From Chryseobacterium soli (GTDB taxonomy: Bacteria > Bacteroidota > Bacteroidia > Flavobacteriales > Weeksellaceae), in NCBI RefSeq assembly GCF_000737705.1, contig NZ_JPRH01000001.1, positions 992,001 to 1,056,000 on the forward strand: a stretch of 64,000 nt of DNA, written 5' to 3'. Numbering within the stretch: position 1 is the first letter of the stretch; the number at the start of each line of letters is the position of its first letter. Shown piece after piece: positions 7,410-15,479 of the stretch. Below the pieces are notes generated by a model. It was given only the letters and a program-made list of their open reading frames with translations. It was not told the origin of the DNA and did not search any database. The translations under genes and the position numbers were made by a program.

Positions 7410-8981
7410 ATGACAACAACCGCTATTATTATAAGCGTGATCTGCTTAGTAGTAGGTGCAGTTTTAGGGATGCTATCCTCTAAAAGTTCACTGAATACTA
7501 AAGCTAAATTTATTATAGATGATGCCAAGAAAAATGCCGAAAATTTAATAGAAAAAGCGAACGTACAAGCCGAATCCATAAAGAAAGAAAAAAACCTTCA
7601 GGCCAAAGAAAAATTCCTTGAATTGAAGTCTCAACACGATGCAGACATTCAGTCAAGAGAAAGAAAAATGCAGGAAGGAGAGAAGAGAATTAAGGATAAA
7701 GAAAACAAGGTAAACGACGAACTGAGCAAAACAGGAAAACTTGAAAAAGACCTGGATAAGCAGATTGCTGATTATGCCAAGAAAAATGAAGCCTTAGATA
7801 GAAAGCAGCAGGAATTAGATTCCATTACCAATAAAAAAGTTGAAATTCTTGAAAGAATATCTAATTATACCGCTGAAGAAGCTAAAGCTGAGTTGGTAGA
7901 ATCCATGAAAGCAGAAGCTAAAACAAGAGCTCAGGCACATGTACAGAGCATCATGGAAGAAGCGCAGTTAAACGCTAAAAGTGAAGCCAGAAAAATTATT
8001 ATTCAGACGATTCAGAGAATTGGAACGGAACAGGCTATTGAAAATTCAGTATCTGTTTTCAACATCGAATCTGATGAAGTAAAAGGTAGAATTATCGGTA
8101 GAGAAGGGAGAAATATCCGTGCATTGGAGGCTATCACAGGAGTAGAGATTATTGTAGATGATACTCCAGAAGCGATCCTTCTTTCATGTTTCGATCCGGT
8201 AAGAAGAGAAATTGCGAGATTATCACTCCACAGATTGGTTACCGATGGAAGAATTCACCCTGCAAGAATTGAAGAAGTTGTAGAAAAAACAAGAAAACAA
8301 ATCGAAGAGGAAATTATTGAAGTTGGAAAGAGAACCATTATTGATCTTGGAATTCATGGTCTTCACCCGGAATTGATCAAGATTGTAGGAAGAATGAAAT
8401 ACCGTTCTTCTTATGGACAGAACCTGCTTCAACACTCAAGAGAGGTAGCTAATATTGCTGCGACAATGGCTGCAGAATTAGGATTAAATGTAAAATTAGC
8501 GAAAAGAGCAGGTCTTCTTCACGATATAGGAAAAGTTCCTGAGCAGGAATCTGAACTTCCTCACGCTTTATTAGGAATGCAGTGGGCTGAAAAATACGGT
8601 GAAAATGCTGAGGTGATCAATGCTATTGGAGCTCACCACGACGAAGTTGAAATGACTTCATTACTATCTCCGATCATTCAGGTGGCGGATGCTATTTCAG
8701 GAGCGAGACCTGGAGCAAGACGTCAGGTACTGGAATCTTATATCCAGCGTTTGAAAGACCTTGAGGCGGCAGCATTAAGCTTTGAAGGAGTATCAAGTGC
8801 TTATGCGATCCAGGCAGGTAGAGAATTGAGGGTGATGGTAGAAAGCGGAAGAGTAAATGACGAAACTGCTTCTCAGTTATCTTACGACATTTCAGAAAAA
8901 ATCCAAAATGAATTGACCTATCCGGGACAGGTTAAAGTAACGGTAATCAGAGAGACAAGAGCCGTAAATATTGCAAGATAA
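7410..8981 (+). CDS. rny: Ribonuclease Y
   Basis: Membrane-anchored endoribonuclease that starts mRNA decay. In order: an N-terminal transmembrane helix (residues 3-20), a long charged coiled coil to about 170, a KH RNA-binding domain with [15 protein letters not shown], and an HD domain with [19 protein letters not shown] and AHHDEVE supplying the metal ligands. At 523 residues it is full length. It lies 44 bases after the 6S RNA T run and has its own terminator. Confidence 0.97.
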   Translation: MTTTAIIISVICLVVGAVLGMLSSKSSLNTKAKFIIDDAKKNAENLIEKANVQAESIKKEKNLQAKEKFLELKSQHDADIQSRERKMQEGEKRIKDKENKVNDELSKTGKLEKDLDKQIADYAKKNEALDRKQQELDSITNKKVEILERISNYTAEEAKAELVESMKAEAKTRAQAHVQSIMEEAQLNAKSEARKIIIQTIQRIGTEQAIENSVSVFNIESDEVKGRIIGREGRNIRALEAITGVEIIVDDTPEAILLSCFDPVRREIARLSLHRLVTDGRIHPARIEEVVEKTRKQIEEEIIEVGKRTIIDLGIHGLHPELIKIVGRMKYRSSYGQNLLQHSREVANIAATMAAELGLNVKLAKRAGLLHDIGKVPEQESELPHALLGMQWAEKYGENAEVINAIGAHHDEVEMTSLLSPIIQVADAISGARPGARRQVLESYIQRLKDLEAAALSFEGVSSAYAIQAGRELRVMVESGRVNDETASQLSYDISEKIQNELTYPGQVKVTVIRETRAVNIAR

Positions 8982-9004
8982 TAATCGGATCAAGATATTT
9001 TATA

Positions 9005-9035
9005 AAAACCTTTCAAGTAATTGAAAGGTTTTTTA
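9005..9035 (+). terminator. Intrinsic terminator after rny
   Basis: A 12-bp stem (AAAACCTTTCAA / TTGAAAGGTTTT) with a GTAA loop, followed by T-rich sequence, 24 bases after the stop. Confidence 0.85.
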
Positions 9036-9055
9036 TTTTTATCAAAATTTAAAAA

Positions 9056-10303
9056 ATGTCAACGACTGAAATACCTTTGTCTTCAAAACTGAAATATATT
9101 TTTTCAATTCCGGTTATTATTTCTGCGCTGGGATACTTTGTAGACATCTATGACCTCCTTTTATTTGGAATTGTAAGGATTCCCAGCTTAAAGGCTTTAG
9201 GCCTCAATCCTGACGCTGATGGTACCTTTATCCTGAACTGTCAGATGGTAGGACTTTTGATAGGTGGTATTTTTTGGGGAATTTTTGGAGATAAAAAAGG
9301 ACGTCTTTCAGTACTTTTCGGTTCTATCCTGGTGTATTCTCTGGCTAATATAGCTTGTGGATTTTTACCGTACTTTCCAAAAGAACATTTGGTATATTCC
9401 TATGCCGGATTACGATTTGTTGCAGGGATCGGCTTAGCAGGAGAATTAGGGGCGGGAATTACACTGGTTTCCGAAAGTCTTCCTAAAAATTTAAGAGCAA
9501 TAGGAACTTCGGTGGTTGCGGGCTTTGGACTAATGGGAGCGGTCGTTGCCCAATTGACCGTACAATTGGCAGGCGGATGGAATATTTCCTATATCATCGG
9601 GGGAGTACTGGGGATAATGCTTCTGTTTCTCCGAATAAGCGTTTCAGAATCCGGGATTTATAAAAAAATAGACCACCAATCTCTTTCCAAAGGTAATTTC
9701 CTGTCTTTTTTTACCAATAAGGACAGGCTGATACGGTATCTGAAATGTATTGCAGTAGGATTGCCTACCTGGTACTGTATTGGGATTCTGGCGGTATTAG
9801 CCAATCAATTTGCGCCTGAAATGGGAATAAAAGAGATCAACCCGGGTAAAGCAATTATGTGGGCGTATGTAGGCATCTCTGTCGGTGATCTGTTAAGTGG
9901 TTTTATCTCTCATCTGTTAAAATCCAGAAAAATGGCGATTTTTTATATGCTGGCCTTTACGCTGGTTGGTGCGGCTATAATGCTTTTCGGAAATACGGAT
10001 ACAGAAACCAAGTATTATATCTTTTGTGTCTGGCTTGGATTGGGAACAGGATATTGGGCGATGTTCGTCACCCTGGCAGCAGAGCAGTTCGGTACGAACA
10101 TCAGAAATACTGCTACCACTACAGTTCCTAATATGGTTAGAGGCTTAGTGCCTGTGATGATTTTTTCTTTTGATCATCTTAAAAACAACTTCTCTGTGAT
10201 CGTGAGTGCAGCAGTGGTGGGAGCCGTTGTTTTTGGCCTCGCATTCTATTCATCTTTTACCATTTCAGAAACCCATAACAAAGATCTGGATTTTACAGAG
10301 TAG
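9056..10303 (+). CDS. MFS transporter (metabolite/H+ symporter type)
   Basis: A 415-residue major facilitator protein with about 12 transmembrane segments. The loop 2-3 motif appears as GDKKGRLS, and the helix 4-5 block as RFVAGIGLAGELGAG, as in the metabolite:H+ symporter and sugar-porter branches. The substrate cannot be read from the sequence. It is a single gene after the rny terminator, and nothing nearby suggests a pathway. A link to the two small peptide genes downstream is possible only by position. Confidence 0.8.
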   Translation: MSTTEIPLSSKLKYIFSIPVIISALGYFVDIYDLLLFGIVRIPSLKALGLNPDADGTFILNCQMVGLLIGGIFWGIFGDKKGRLSVLFGSILVYSLANIACGFLPYFPKEHLVYSYAGLRFVAGIGLAGELGAGITLVSESLPKNLRAIGTSVVAGFGLMGAVVAQLTVQLAGGWNISYIIGGVLGIMLLFLRISVSESGIYKKIDHQSLSKGNFLSFFTNKDRLIRYLKCIAVGLPTWYCIGILAVLANQFAPEMGIKEINPGKAIMWAYVGISVGDLLSGFISHLLKSRKMAIFYMLAFTLVGAAIMLFGNTDTETKYYIFCVWLGLGTGYWAMFVTLAAEQFGTNIRNTATTTVPNMVRGLVPVMIFSFDHLKNNFSVIVSAAVVGAVVFGLAFYSSFTISETHNKDLDFTE

Positions 10304-10399
10304 ATGAATTATATAAGAAATACTTCAATATGCTTTTTGTTGACCCCATATGGACTGAAACAATACTAATAAATTAATAAAAAGACCGATCAATTATGC

Positions 10400-10428
10400 T
10401 TTGTATAATAGATAATTGTTTAACTTTG
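10400..10428 (+). promoter_or_regulatory. Promoter of the first six-cysteine peptide gene
   Basis: TTTG at 10400-10403 and TAACTTTG at 10421-10428, with 17 bases between, match the Bacteroidetes -33/-7 pattern. Transcription should begin near 10435, about 36 bases before the ATG. Confidence 0.7.
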
Positions 10429-10470
10429 GGAAGTAACTAAAACTATAATTAATACTAAAAATTAAAAACC

Positions 10471-10665
10471 ATGACAAACAACATGTTTAAAACCGCTAAA
10501 AAATTAAAGAAAGAAGATCTTAAAAACATCGTAGGAGGAATCGGTAAAATCAAGCCGGATCTGTCTCTATGCGGATGCAGCTGTTCAGGTGCCGTAACAG
10601 GTCCGGAATATTGCTCAACGTATTTCGGATGCCCACAGGTATACACATGTGGTACGAATATCTAA
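10471..10665 (+). CDS. Double-glycine-leader six-cysteine peptide precursor, copy 1
   Basis: A 64-residue precursor. The leader (residues 1-23) is lysine-rich and ends LKNIVGG, like the double-glycine leaders of bacteriocins and related exported peptides, which are cut after GG by peptidase-containing ABC exporters. The 41-residue core has six cysteines spaced C-x-C-x-C-x9-C-x5-C-x5-C and the conserved words PDLSLCGCSCSGAVTGP and CPQVYTC. No modifying enzyme, immunity gene or exporter is adjacent. It has its own promoter and terminator. Function is unknown: a bacteriocin, signal or other secreted disulfide-rich peptide are all possible. Confidence 0.8.
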   Translation: MTNNMFKTAKKLKKEDLKNIVGGIGKIKPDLSLCGCSCSGAVTGPEYCSTYFGCPQVYTCGTNI

Positions 10666-10706
10666 AATAATGTTATCGTAGACCTATAATTCGATATGTA
10701 AATAAT

Positions 10707-10740
10707 AATAATCCCTTTGATTTCAGAGGGGTTATTTATT
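10707..10740 (+). terminator. Intrinsic terminator after peptide copy 1
   Basis: A 10-bp stem (AATAATCCCT / AGGGGTTATT, one G-U pair) with a 10-base loop and T-rich 3' flank, 41 bases after the stop. Confidence 0.65.
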
Positions 10741-10883
10741 ATATGTAATGTCAGCATTGAAGTTGATGTAAAAATAATAATTGATTTTTTAAAATTTGTA
10801 TTTAATTAAGGTGTAATATGGATATTAATTTTGATTAATAATTTAAATAAAGGTATTTATTATTTGTTTTATTGTTGAATTTT

Positions 10884-10914
10884 TTGTTAATACTGTATTT
10901 TTTTATTATTTTTG
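10884..10914 (+). promoter_or_regulatory. Promoter of the second six-cysteine peptide gene
   Basis: TTG at 10884-10886 and TATTTTTG at 10907-10914, 20 bases apart, fit the Bacteroidetes promoter pattern. The ATG follows at 10954. It lies in a 288-base, very AT-rich gap that holds nothing else I can identify apart from the upstream terminator. Confidence 0.65.
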
Positions 10915-10953
10915 AGAAGTAAGACAAATTATTAACACCAAAAATCAAATCAC

Positions 10954-11148
10954 ATGTCAAACACTATTTTTAAAAACGCTAAAAAGCTAAAGAAAGCCGA
11001 TCTTAAAGAGATTGTTGGAGGCGGAACTCAATTTATCAATCCTGATCTGTCACTGTGTGGATGCAGTTGTTCAGGTGCTGTAACGGGCCCTAAATACTGT
11101 TCTTCATACATTGCCTGCCCTCAAGTATATACTTGTAACGAAGTGTAA
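10954..11148 (+). CDS. Double-glycine-leader six-cysteine peptide precursor, copy 2
   Basis: A 64-residue paralogue of the peptide gene at 10471, in tandem. The leader ends LKEIVGG, with one further glycine after the pair. The core keeps all six cysteines at identical spacing. Across the 32 codons from PDL to the last Cys, the two copies differ silently at 17 codons and in amino acid at only 4 (E/K, T/S, F/I, G/A), so the core is under purifying selection and both copies are real genes. It has its own promoter and terminator. Function is unknown. Confidence 0.8.
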   Translation: MSNTIFKNAKKLKKADLKEIVGGGTQFINPDLSLCGCSCSGAVTGPKYCSSYIACPQVYTCNEV

Positions 11149-11212
11149 CGGTCAACCGTCTTTCGTTTCGTTAACTTAATTATTTCCAGATAAACATTTC
11201 CACATTTAATAA

Positions 11213-11252
11213 AACAGAAGCCTTTTGAATGTCAAATGGCTTCTGTTGTTTT
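11213..11252. terminator. Bidirectional terminator between peptide copy 2 and the YeiH-like gene
   Basis: A stem of AACAGAAGCC / GGCTTCTGTT, extended inside by TTTG / CAAA after one mismatch, followed by GTTTTT. It serves the peptide gene and reaches the stop of the convergent transporter gene. Confidence 0.75.
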
Positions 11253-12208
11253 TAATGAATAATAAACAAAAGACTTCCAATACTTATGGTTATCCAAAGA
11301 AGTACAGCAACCGCCAGCGGTTTTATACCAATCGTTTTTAAGGTTTCTATTGAAAGGCTGGAACCAATAAAAAATAAAGTAAGATTGAGGCCGGATTTTG
11401 CGATATTGGTGATGGCTGTACTGATCGTTTCAAAGACAGGAAAATAAGTATTTAAAACAATTGCCACTATAAACCATCCTATAAACCAGGGGATTTTAAT
11501 CTTGGTTTCTTTATTCTTAAAAATAAACATGGTAATCAGAGATACCGGAATAATCCATAAAGCACGGGCTAATTTTACTGTCGTTGCTATTTTTAGCGCT
11601 TCATTTCCATATTTTCCCGCTGCCCCGACTACAGAGCTTGTATCATGAATTCCCACCGCGCACCAAAGCCCAAACTGTTCTTGAGACAGATGTAATAAAT
11701 GTCCAATGGCAGGATAAACAAACAGAGCAATAGAATTCAGGGTAAAAATAATAGCGAGTGCCAAAGAAATCTGTTTGGTGCTGGGTTTTATAATCGGAGA
11801 AGCAGCCGCAATGGCACTTCCGCCACAGATGGCAGTTCCAACAGAAATAAGATAGGATAATTTTCCTTCCAGCTTAAAAAAATTTCCTAAAAAATAGCCT
11901 AGTACCATAACCGTAATAATACTCATGACGGTCAAAGTAAATCCTGTTTTTCCTGCATGGAGTGCTTCATTCAGCTTAAGTCCGAAACCCAATCCTACAA
12001 TCGATATCTGAAGCAGCAGCTGAATATACCGGTGAAGATGCTTTTCAAATGGGTTTCCGATGCAAACTGCCAGTGCAAAACCAAGTGCCAGTGCAATAGG
12101 AGAGGAAACTAATGGAGTAAGGCACAGAAGTGCCAAAAGGATAAATAGTATTCTTTGAGACTTTTCATTTTGAATGAAATATTTCATAGGATGAAGTTTT
12201 GAAATCAT
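11252..12208 (-). CDS. YeiH/UPF0324 family putative sulfate exporter
   Basis: An integral membrane protein of 318 residues with about ten hydrophobic segments. Family blocks include QISIVGLGFGLKLNEA, VGTAICGGSAIAAASPII and GIHDTSSVVGAA, all characteristic of the YeiH/conserved hypothetical 698 family, annotated as putative sulfate exporters without strong biochemical proof. A LysR regulator lies directly upstream on the same strand, the same pairing as yeiE-yeiH in enterobacteria, so sulfur-dependent control is plausible. Confidence 0.85.
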   Translation of the reverse strand: MISKLHPMKYFIQNEKSQRILFILLALLCLTPLVSSPIALALGFALAVCIGNPFEKHLHRYIQLLLQISIVGLGFGLKLNEALHAGKTGFTLTVMSIITVMVLGYFLGNFFKLEGKLSYLISVGTAICGGSAIAAASPIIKPSTKQISLALAIIFTLNSIALFVYPAIGHLLHLSQEQFGLWCAVGIHDTSSVVGAAGKYGNEALKIATTVKLARALWIIPVSLITMFIFKNKETKIKIPWFIGWFIVAIVLNTYFPVFETISTAITNIAKSGLNLTLFFIGSSLSIETLKTIGIKPLAVAVLLWITISIGSLLFIIH

Positions 12209-12314
12209 TCTTCAAAATTCCGCAATTTATTATTACAAAGTATATTGTATTTTGTTATGTAGAATAACTTTTAGTTATGGATAAAATAGAAGTTTAGAAA
12301 TGAAATTTTAGAGC

Positions 12315-12427
12315 AAAGAATCAAGATGCTAGACATCAGACATAAGGCTATCAATTCAACGCACAGCCTAAACACTAAAAACCAAACACTAAAAACCCAA
12401 AATTAACAACTGACAGCCAACGACAAA
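12315..12427. repeat. Dispersed degenerate repeat (ATCAGAC family), copy R1
   Basis: The gap between the YeiH-like and LysR genes holds AAGAATCAAGATGCTAGA, ATCAGACAT and, further on, AACGCACAGCCTAAACAC. Both blocks recur in the same order at 61905-61955 with one mismatch each. The remainder is a CAACTGACAGCC / AAACACTAAAAACC low-complexity stretch. No ORF is supported. Confidence 0.6.
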
Positions 12428-13300
12428 TCACACTTTAGACAAAAAGAACCTAATCAGCTCAGATTGTTCGCCTTTTGGAAGGATAAAATGAAAATTTCTT
12501 TCAATACTGAAATTTTTAATGTCGATAATGGTTAAGGAATTGTATTTCAATTCATTCAGGACTGTACTGATTGATAAGAACGCCATACAGTCGGAATGGA
12601 GGAGATAATTTTTAATACTTTCACTGCTTCCCAGATGCATGACTGTATTCAGTTCATCGATATGAATGCCCTTTTCTTTCAGACGGTTCTGGATAAACTC
12701 CAGGGTTCCTGAACCTTGTTCCCTGAAAATCAGGTTCAGGGTATACAGATCTTTTACAATCAGATTTTTATGGACCAGCGGATGGTCTGCTTTTGCGACC
12801 AGAACGATTTCGTCAGGCTTAAAAATTTTATAATCAAAATAAGAAGACTGTGACTCACCTTCAATGATACCCAGATCGATCTTGCCTTGCTTCAATAGTT
12901 CTGAAATATCTTCCGTATTATGGGTAAGGAGCTCAATTTTAATGTCTTTATAATACGTATTGAATTTTGCTAAAATCTCGGGAAGAATATATTGTGCAAC
13001 GGTTGTACTGGCTCCAATAATCAGTTTTCCTTTATGCTGTTGATTGATCTGTCCGATTTCGAACTCCATGTCCCGGTACAGATTGCGGATTTTTTCGGCA
13101 TATCCATACAAGGTTTTTCCGCTTTGAGTGAGCTGGATGGAAGTCCCTTTTCGGTCAAATAATTTGGTGTTCAGCTGATTCTCAATCTCTTTGATATGTT
13201 TGGTTACAGCGGGTTGGGAAATATGCAGTTCTTCTGCAGCTTTTGTAAAGCTCAGTCTGGCAGCAGCGGTATGAAAAACTTTTAATCTGTAATCAAACAT
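12428..13300 (-). CDS. LysR family transcriptional regulator
   Basis: A 290-residue LysR regulator. The N-terminal winged helix-turn-helix (FHTAAARLSFTKAAEELH, ISQPAVTKHIKEIE) binds DNA. The rest is a periplasmic-binding-like effector domain starting near KLIIGASTTVAQY. CysB-type regulators of this layout respond to small sulfur or amino compounds; the ligand here is unknown. It precedes the YeiH-like gene on the same strand by 219 bases and probably controls it. A repeat lies between the two, so they may not share one transcript. Confidence 0.85.
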   Translation of the reverse strand: MFDYRLKVFHTAAARLSFTKAAEELHISQPAVTKHIKEIENQLNTKLFDRKGTSIQLTQSGKTLYGYAEKIRNLYRDMEFEIGQINQQHKGKLIIGASTTVAQYILPEILAKFNTYYKDIKIELLTHNTEDISELLKQGKIDLGIIEGESQSSYFDYKIFKPDEIVLVAKADHPLVHKNLIVKDLYTLNLIFREQGSGTLEFIQNRLKEKGIHIDELNTVMHLGSSESIKNYLLHSDCMAFLSISTVLNELKYNSLTIIDIKNFSIERNFHFILPKGEQSELIRFFLSKV

Positions 13301-13412
13301 TGGTATAAGTGTAAATAAATGAACTTAATAAAAATAAATAATTTCCGGATGTATGGATGAGAACAAAATATAGAACTTATCAATCTAAATGTAAACCCAT
13401 ATTTATGAATCT

Positions 13413-13467
13413 AAAGTCTGAGATCTGATATCTAACATCTATAATTTTTCACCCAATATCAGACATA
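13413..13467. repeat. Dispersed degenerate repeat, copy R6, overlapping the clcF 3' end
   Basis: AGTCTGAGATCTGATATCTAA at 13414-13434, followed by CATCT, and ATATCAGACAT at 13457-13467 are words of the ATCAGAC repeat family. The second word lies inside the last codons of the CLC gene and encodes its terminal MSDIG. Confidence 0.45.
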
Positions 13468-14756
13468 CTTTTATTCTGATGATTTCCATATCTGCTGTTT
13501 TTGGGTTCCCCAATTTTTTGTTTTGTATAAATACTGTTGTGTCCGGAAAGCAGATAAGAAACCACGCAGGCAATAGCAATGTAAATCCCGGATTCCGCTC
13601 CAAACAGTTCAATTCCCATCAGGATACAGGCTAATGGAGTGTTCGTGGCTCCTGCAAATACAGCAACAAATCCCATACCGGCCAGTAAACCGAAAGGGAG
13701 TGGGATAAAAAGTGACAGGCCGCTTCCAAGAGTAGCTCCAATGAAGAACAGTGGGGTCACTTCACCACCTTTAAAACCTGCAGCAAGGGTTACGATCGTA
13801 AAGATCATTTTTAAGGCAAAATCATATAGGGGAAGCTGTTGTTCAAAAGATTCTATAATGACTGGGATTCCCAGTCCGATGTACCTCGTTGTTCCCATTG
13901 CGAAAACTGCCGCCGCGACCAGGATACCTCCAACAACAGGACGCAGGGGAGGATACTTAATTTTTGATTTAAAAACCGAACCGGCCCAATGAATAGATCT
14001 GCTGAATGTTGCTGCGCAGATTCCGAAAGCGATACCAGCCAAAATACTGTATAAAATAGGTAGAAACTCAAGTTTAGGAACCAGATCAATATGATAATGG
14101 GTGTGTTTTACCTGCCAGAGATCTGTTACCCAATCGGCGAGTATGGCAGATGCAAAAGCCGGAAAAATAGCATTATAACGAATTCTTCCGATTAAAAATA
14201 CTTCAAGGCCAAAAACGGCACCTGCCAGCGGAGTTCCGAATACAGACCCAAAACCTGCAGCGATGGCAGCAATAAGGAGTATCTTTCTTTCTTCTTTGTT
14301 GAGTTTAAAAGGTTTGCTCAATTGATCTGCAATGGCAGCAGCCATTTGAAGAGCAGTCCCTTCACGGCCTGCAGAACCTCCAAAAAAATGTGTAGCCATC
14401 GTTCCAAGATAGACAAAAGGTGCCATCCTGAACGGAATAATTTCTTTAGGATCATGAATGCTGTCGATCAGAAGATTGTTCCCAGCTTCAATATCTTTGC
14501 CAAGGCGGTAATATAAAAGGCCTATCAAAAAACCAGCAACCGGAAGAAAAGCAATAACCCAGATATGATTTTCCCTGAAATCAGTGGCCCATTGCAGCGA
14601 CTGCAGAAAGCCGGCAGATACCGTTCCTACCAGTAAACCGATGATGATACTGATGCACAGCCATTTTGCAATAGACGGAATTGCCGGAAATTTTCTAAAG
14701 AAAAACCGGGTGTACACTGATATTGTTTTACTTAAATTTCGTTGAGGTTTAAACAT
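13449..14756 (-). CDS. CLC-type anion channel/antiporter, probable fluoride exporter (CLC-F)
   Basis: A 435-residue CLC protein with about ten or more membrane helices. The anion-pathway motif usually written G-S-G-I-P in chloride CLCs is here GNNLLID (residues 92-98), as in the fluoride-selective CLC-F branch. The gating-glutamate block is GSAGREGT (127-134). CLC-F proteins exchange F- for H+ and export fluoride. The fluoride riboswitch directly upstream (14764-14848) supports this strongly. The C-terminal tail ends within a repeat element, so its last residues may be recent additions. Confidence 0.85.
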   Translation of the reverse strand: MFKPQRNLSKTISVYTRFFFRKFPAIPSIAKWLCISIIIGLLVGTVSAGFLQSLQWATDFRENHIWVIAFLPVAGFLIGLLYYRLGKDIEAGNNLLIDSIHDPKEIIPFRMAPFVYLGTMATHFFGGSAGREGTALQMAAAIADQLSKPFKLNKEERKILLIAAIAAGFGSVFGTPLAGAVFGLEVFLIGRIRYNAIFPAFASAILADWVTDLWQVKHTHYHIDLVPKLEFLPILYSILAGIAFGICAATFSRSIHWAGSVFKSKIKYPPLRPVVGGILVAAAVFAMGTTRYIGLGIPVIIESFEQQLPLYDFALKMIFTIVTLAAGFKGGEVTPLFFIGATLGSGLSLFIPLPFGLLAGMGFVAVFAGATNTPLACILMGIELFGAESGIYIAIACVVSYLLSGHNSIYTKQKIGEPKNSRYGNHQNKSMSDIG

Positions 14757-14763
14757 AATAATT

Positions 14764-14848
14764 CCTGATCAGTTATTGTTAATAATCTGTTAATCAGGCG
14801 TCATCAGCTTTTGTAAAGCGGTTGGGGAAGGAAGAACACCATTTCCTT
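14764..14848 (-). promoter_or_regulatory. Fluoride riboswitch (crcB motif) with expression platform
   Basis: On the minus strand the aptamer runs from 14848 to 14795. P1 pairs AAGGAA with TTCCTT around the loop ATGGTGTTC. Then come AACC and a second hairpin, GCTTT-ACA-AAAGC, followed by TGATGACGCCTG. The loop GGTGT can pair with ACGCC as the pseudoknot. This matches the known Pseudomonas syringae crcB aptamer segment by segment with equal loop length. Downstream, CCTGAT (14798-14793) can pair instead with ATCAGG (14769-14764), close to the ATG at 14756. That pairing would be the OFF state, blocking initiation when fluoride is absent (inference). Confidence 0.9.
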
Positions 14849-14855
14849 GATCCTG

Positions 14856-14885
14856 CAAATATTATGATAACCGATGAAAAACCAA
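14856..14885 (-). promoter_or_regulatory. Promoter of the fluoride riboswitch/clcF transcript
   Basis: On the minus strand, TTG (14885-14883), 19 bases, then AATATTTG (14863-14856), one mismatch from TAnnTTTG. Transcription would begin about where the aptamer begins, and the promoter lies just after the stop of the upstream thioesterase gene. Confidence 0.6.
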
Positions 14886-14890
14886 TCCGT

Positions 14891-15361
14891 TTACTTTATA
14901 AATGGCTTCATTTCGTCTTCAATCTGTGTTCTGAGATCCATAAGGCGTTTAGCATATTTTTCCTGCTGCTTTTCCTCTTCGGTTTCCGGAATCCATTTTG
15001 GGACCGGTAATTTTTTACCATTTTCATCCACCGCAACAAAAACAATAATGCAATGGGTTTTTTTATCGAAAACCGGCTGTTTCAGATTTCTTGAAAAAAC
15101 ATTAATGGCAATATGCATACTTGAAGAACCCGTATAAATAACCTGGGCTTCAACCTGTACGATTTCACCGATTTTTATAGGCTCATAAAAACGGATGCCT
15201 CCCACATACACCGTTACAGAATAATTCCCACTCCACGTTGTAGCACAGGCATAGCCAGCCTGATCAATCCATTTCATAACACTTCCTCCATGTACATTTC
15301 CTCCATAATTGACATCTGAAGGCTCTGAAATAAATTGGAAGGTAATAGGTTTGTTCTGCAT
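14891..15361 (-). CDS. Acyl-CoA thioesterase (hotdog fold, YciA/ACOT type)
   Basis: A 156-residue single-hotdog thioesterase. Family blocks are NYGGNVHGGSVMKWIDQAGY, where the Asp after W-I is the usual catalytic residue, VGGIRFYEPI and GSSSMHIAINV. The C-terminus is a charged helix. It would hydrolyse acyl-CoA in the cytoplasm; chain length cannot be read. It is on the same strand as the CLC gene, but the fluoride promoter between them makes the CLC gene a separate unit. Confidence 0.85.
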   Translation of the reverse strand: MQNKPITFQFISEPSDVNYGGNVHGGSVMKWIDQAGYACATTWSGNYSVTVYVGGIRFYEPIKIGEIVQVEAQVIYTGSSSMHIAINVFSRNLKQPVFDKKTHCIIVFVAVDENGKKLPVPKWIPETEEEKQQEKYAKRLMDLRTQIEDEMKPFIK

Positions 15362-15444
15362 TTTTATAAAATTTGAATAAAGATATTTAATAATTTTTAA
15401 ACTTCAGATAAATACGACTTTAGATGTATCAACTTTTAAAAGGT

Positions 15445-15452
15445 TACATTTG
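15445..15452 (+). promoter_or_regulatory. -7 box upstream of the ArsC-like gene
   Basis: TACATTTG fits TAnnTTTG and lies 27 bases before the chosen ATG at 15480. An upstream in-frame ATG at 15450 would fall inside this box, which supports the later start. Confidence 0.4.
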
Positions 15453-15479
15453 TGTAATAATAGAAATTCAATAATAATA

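Noticed and set aside
10304..11252. Toxin-antitoxin reading of the two small genes
   Set aside because: They are paralogues of each other with secretion-type leaders, not a toxin with an unlike partner.
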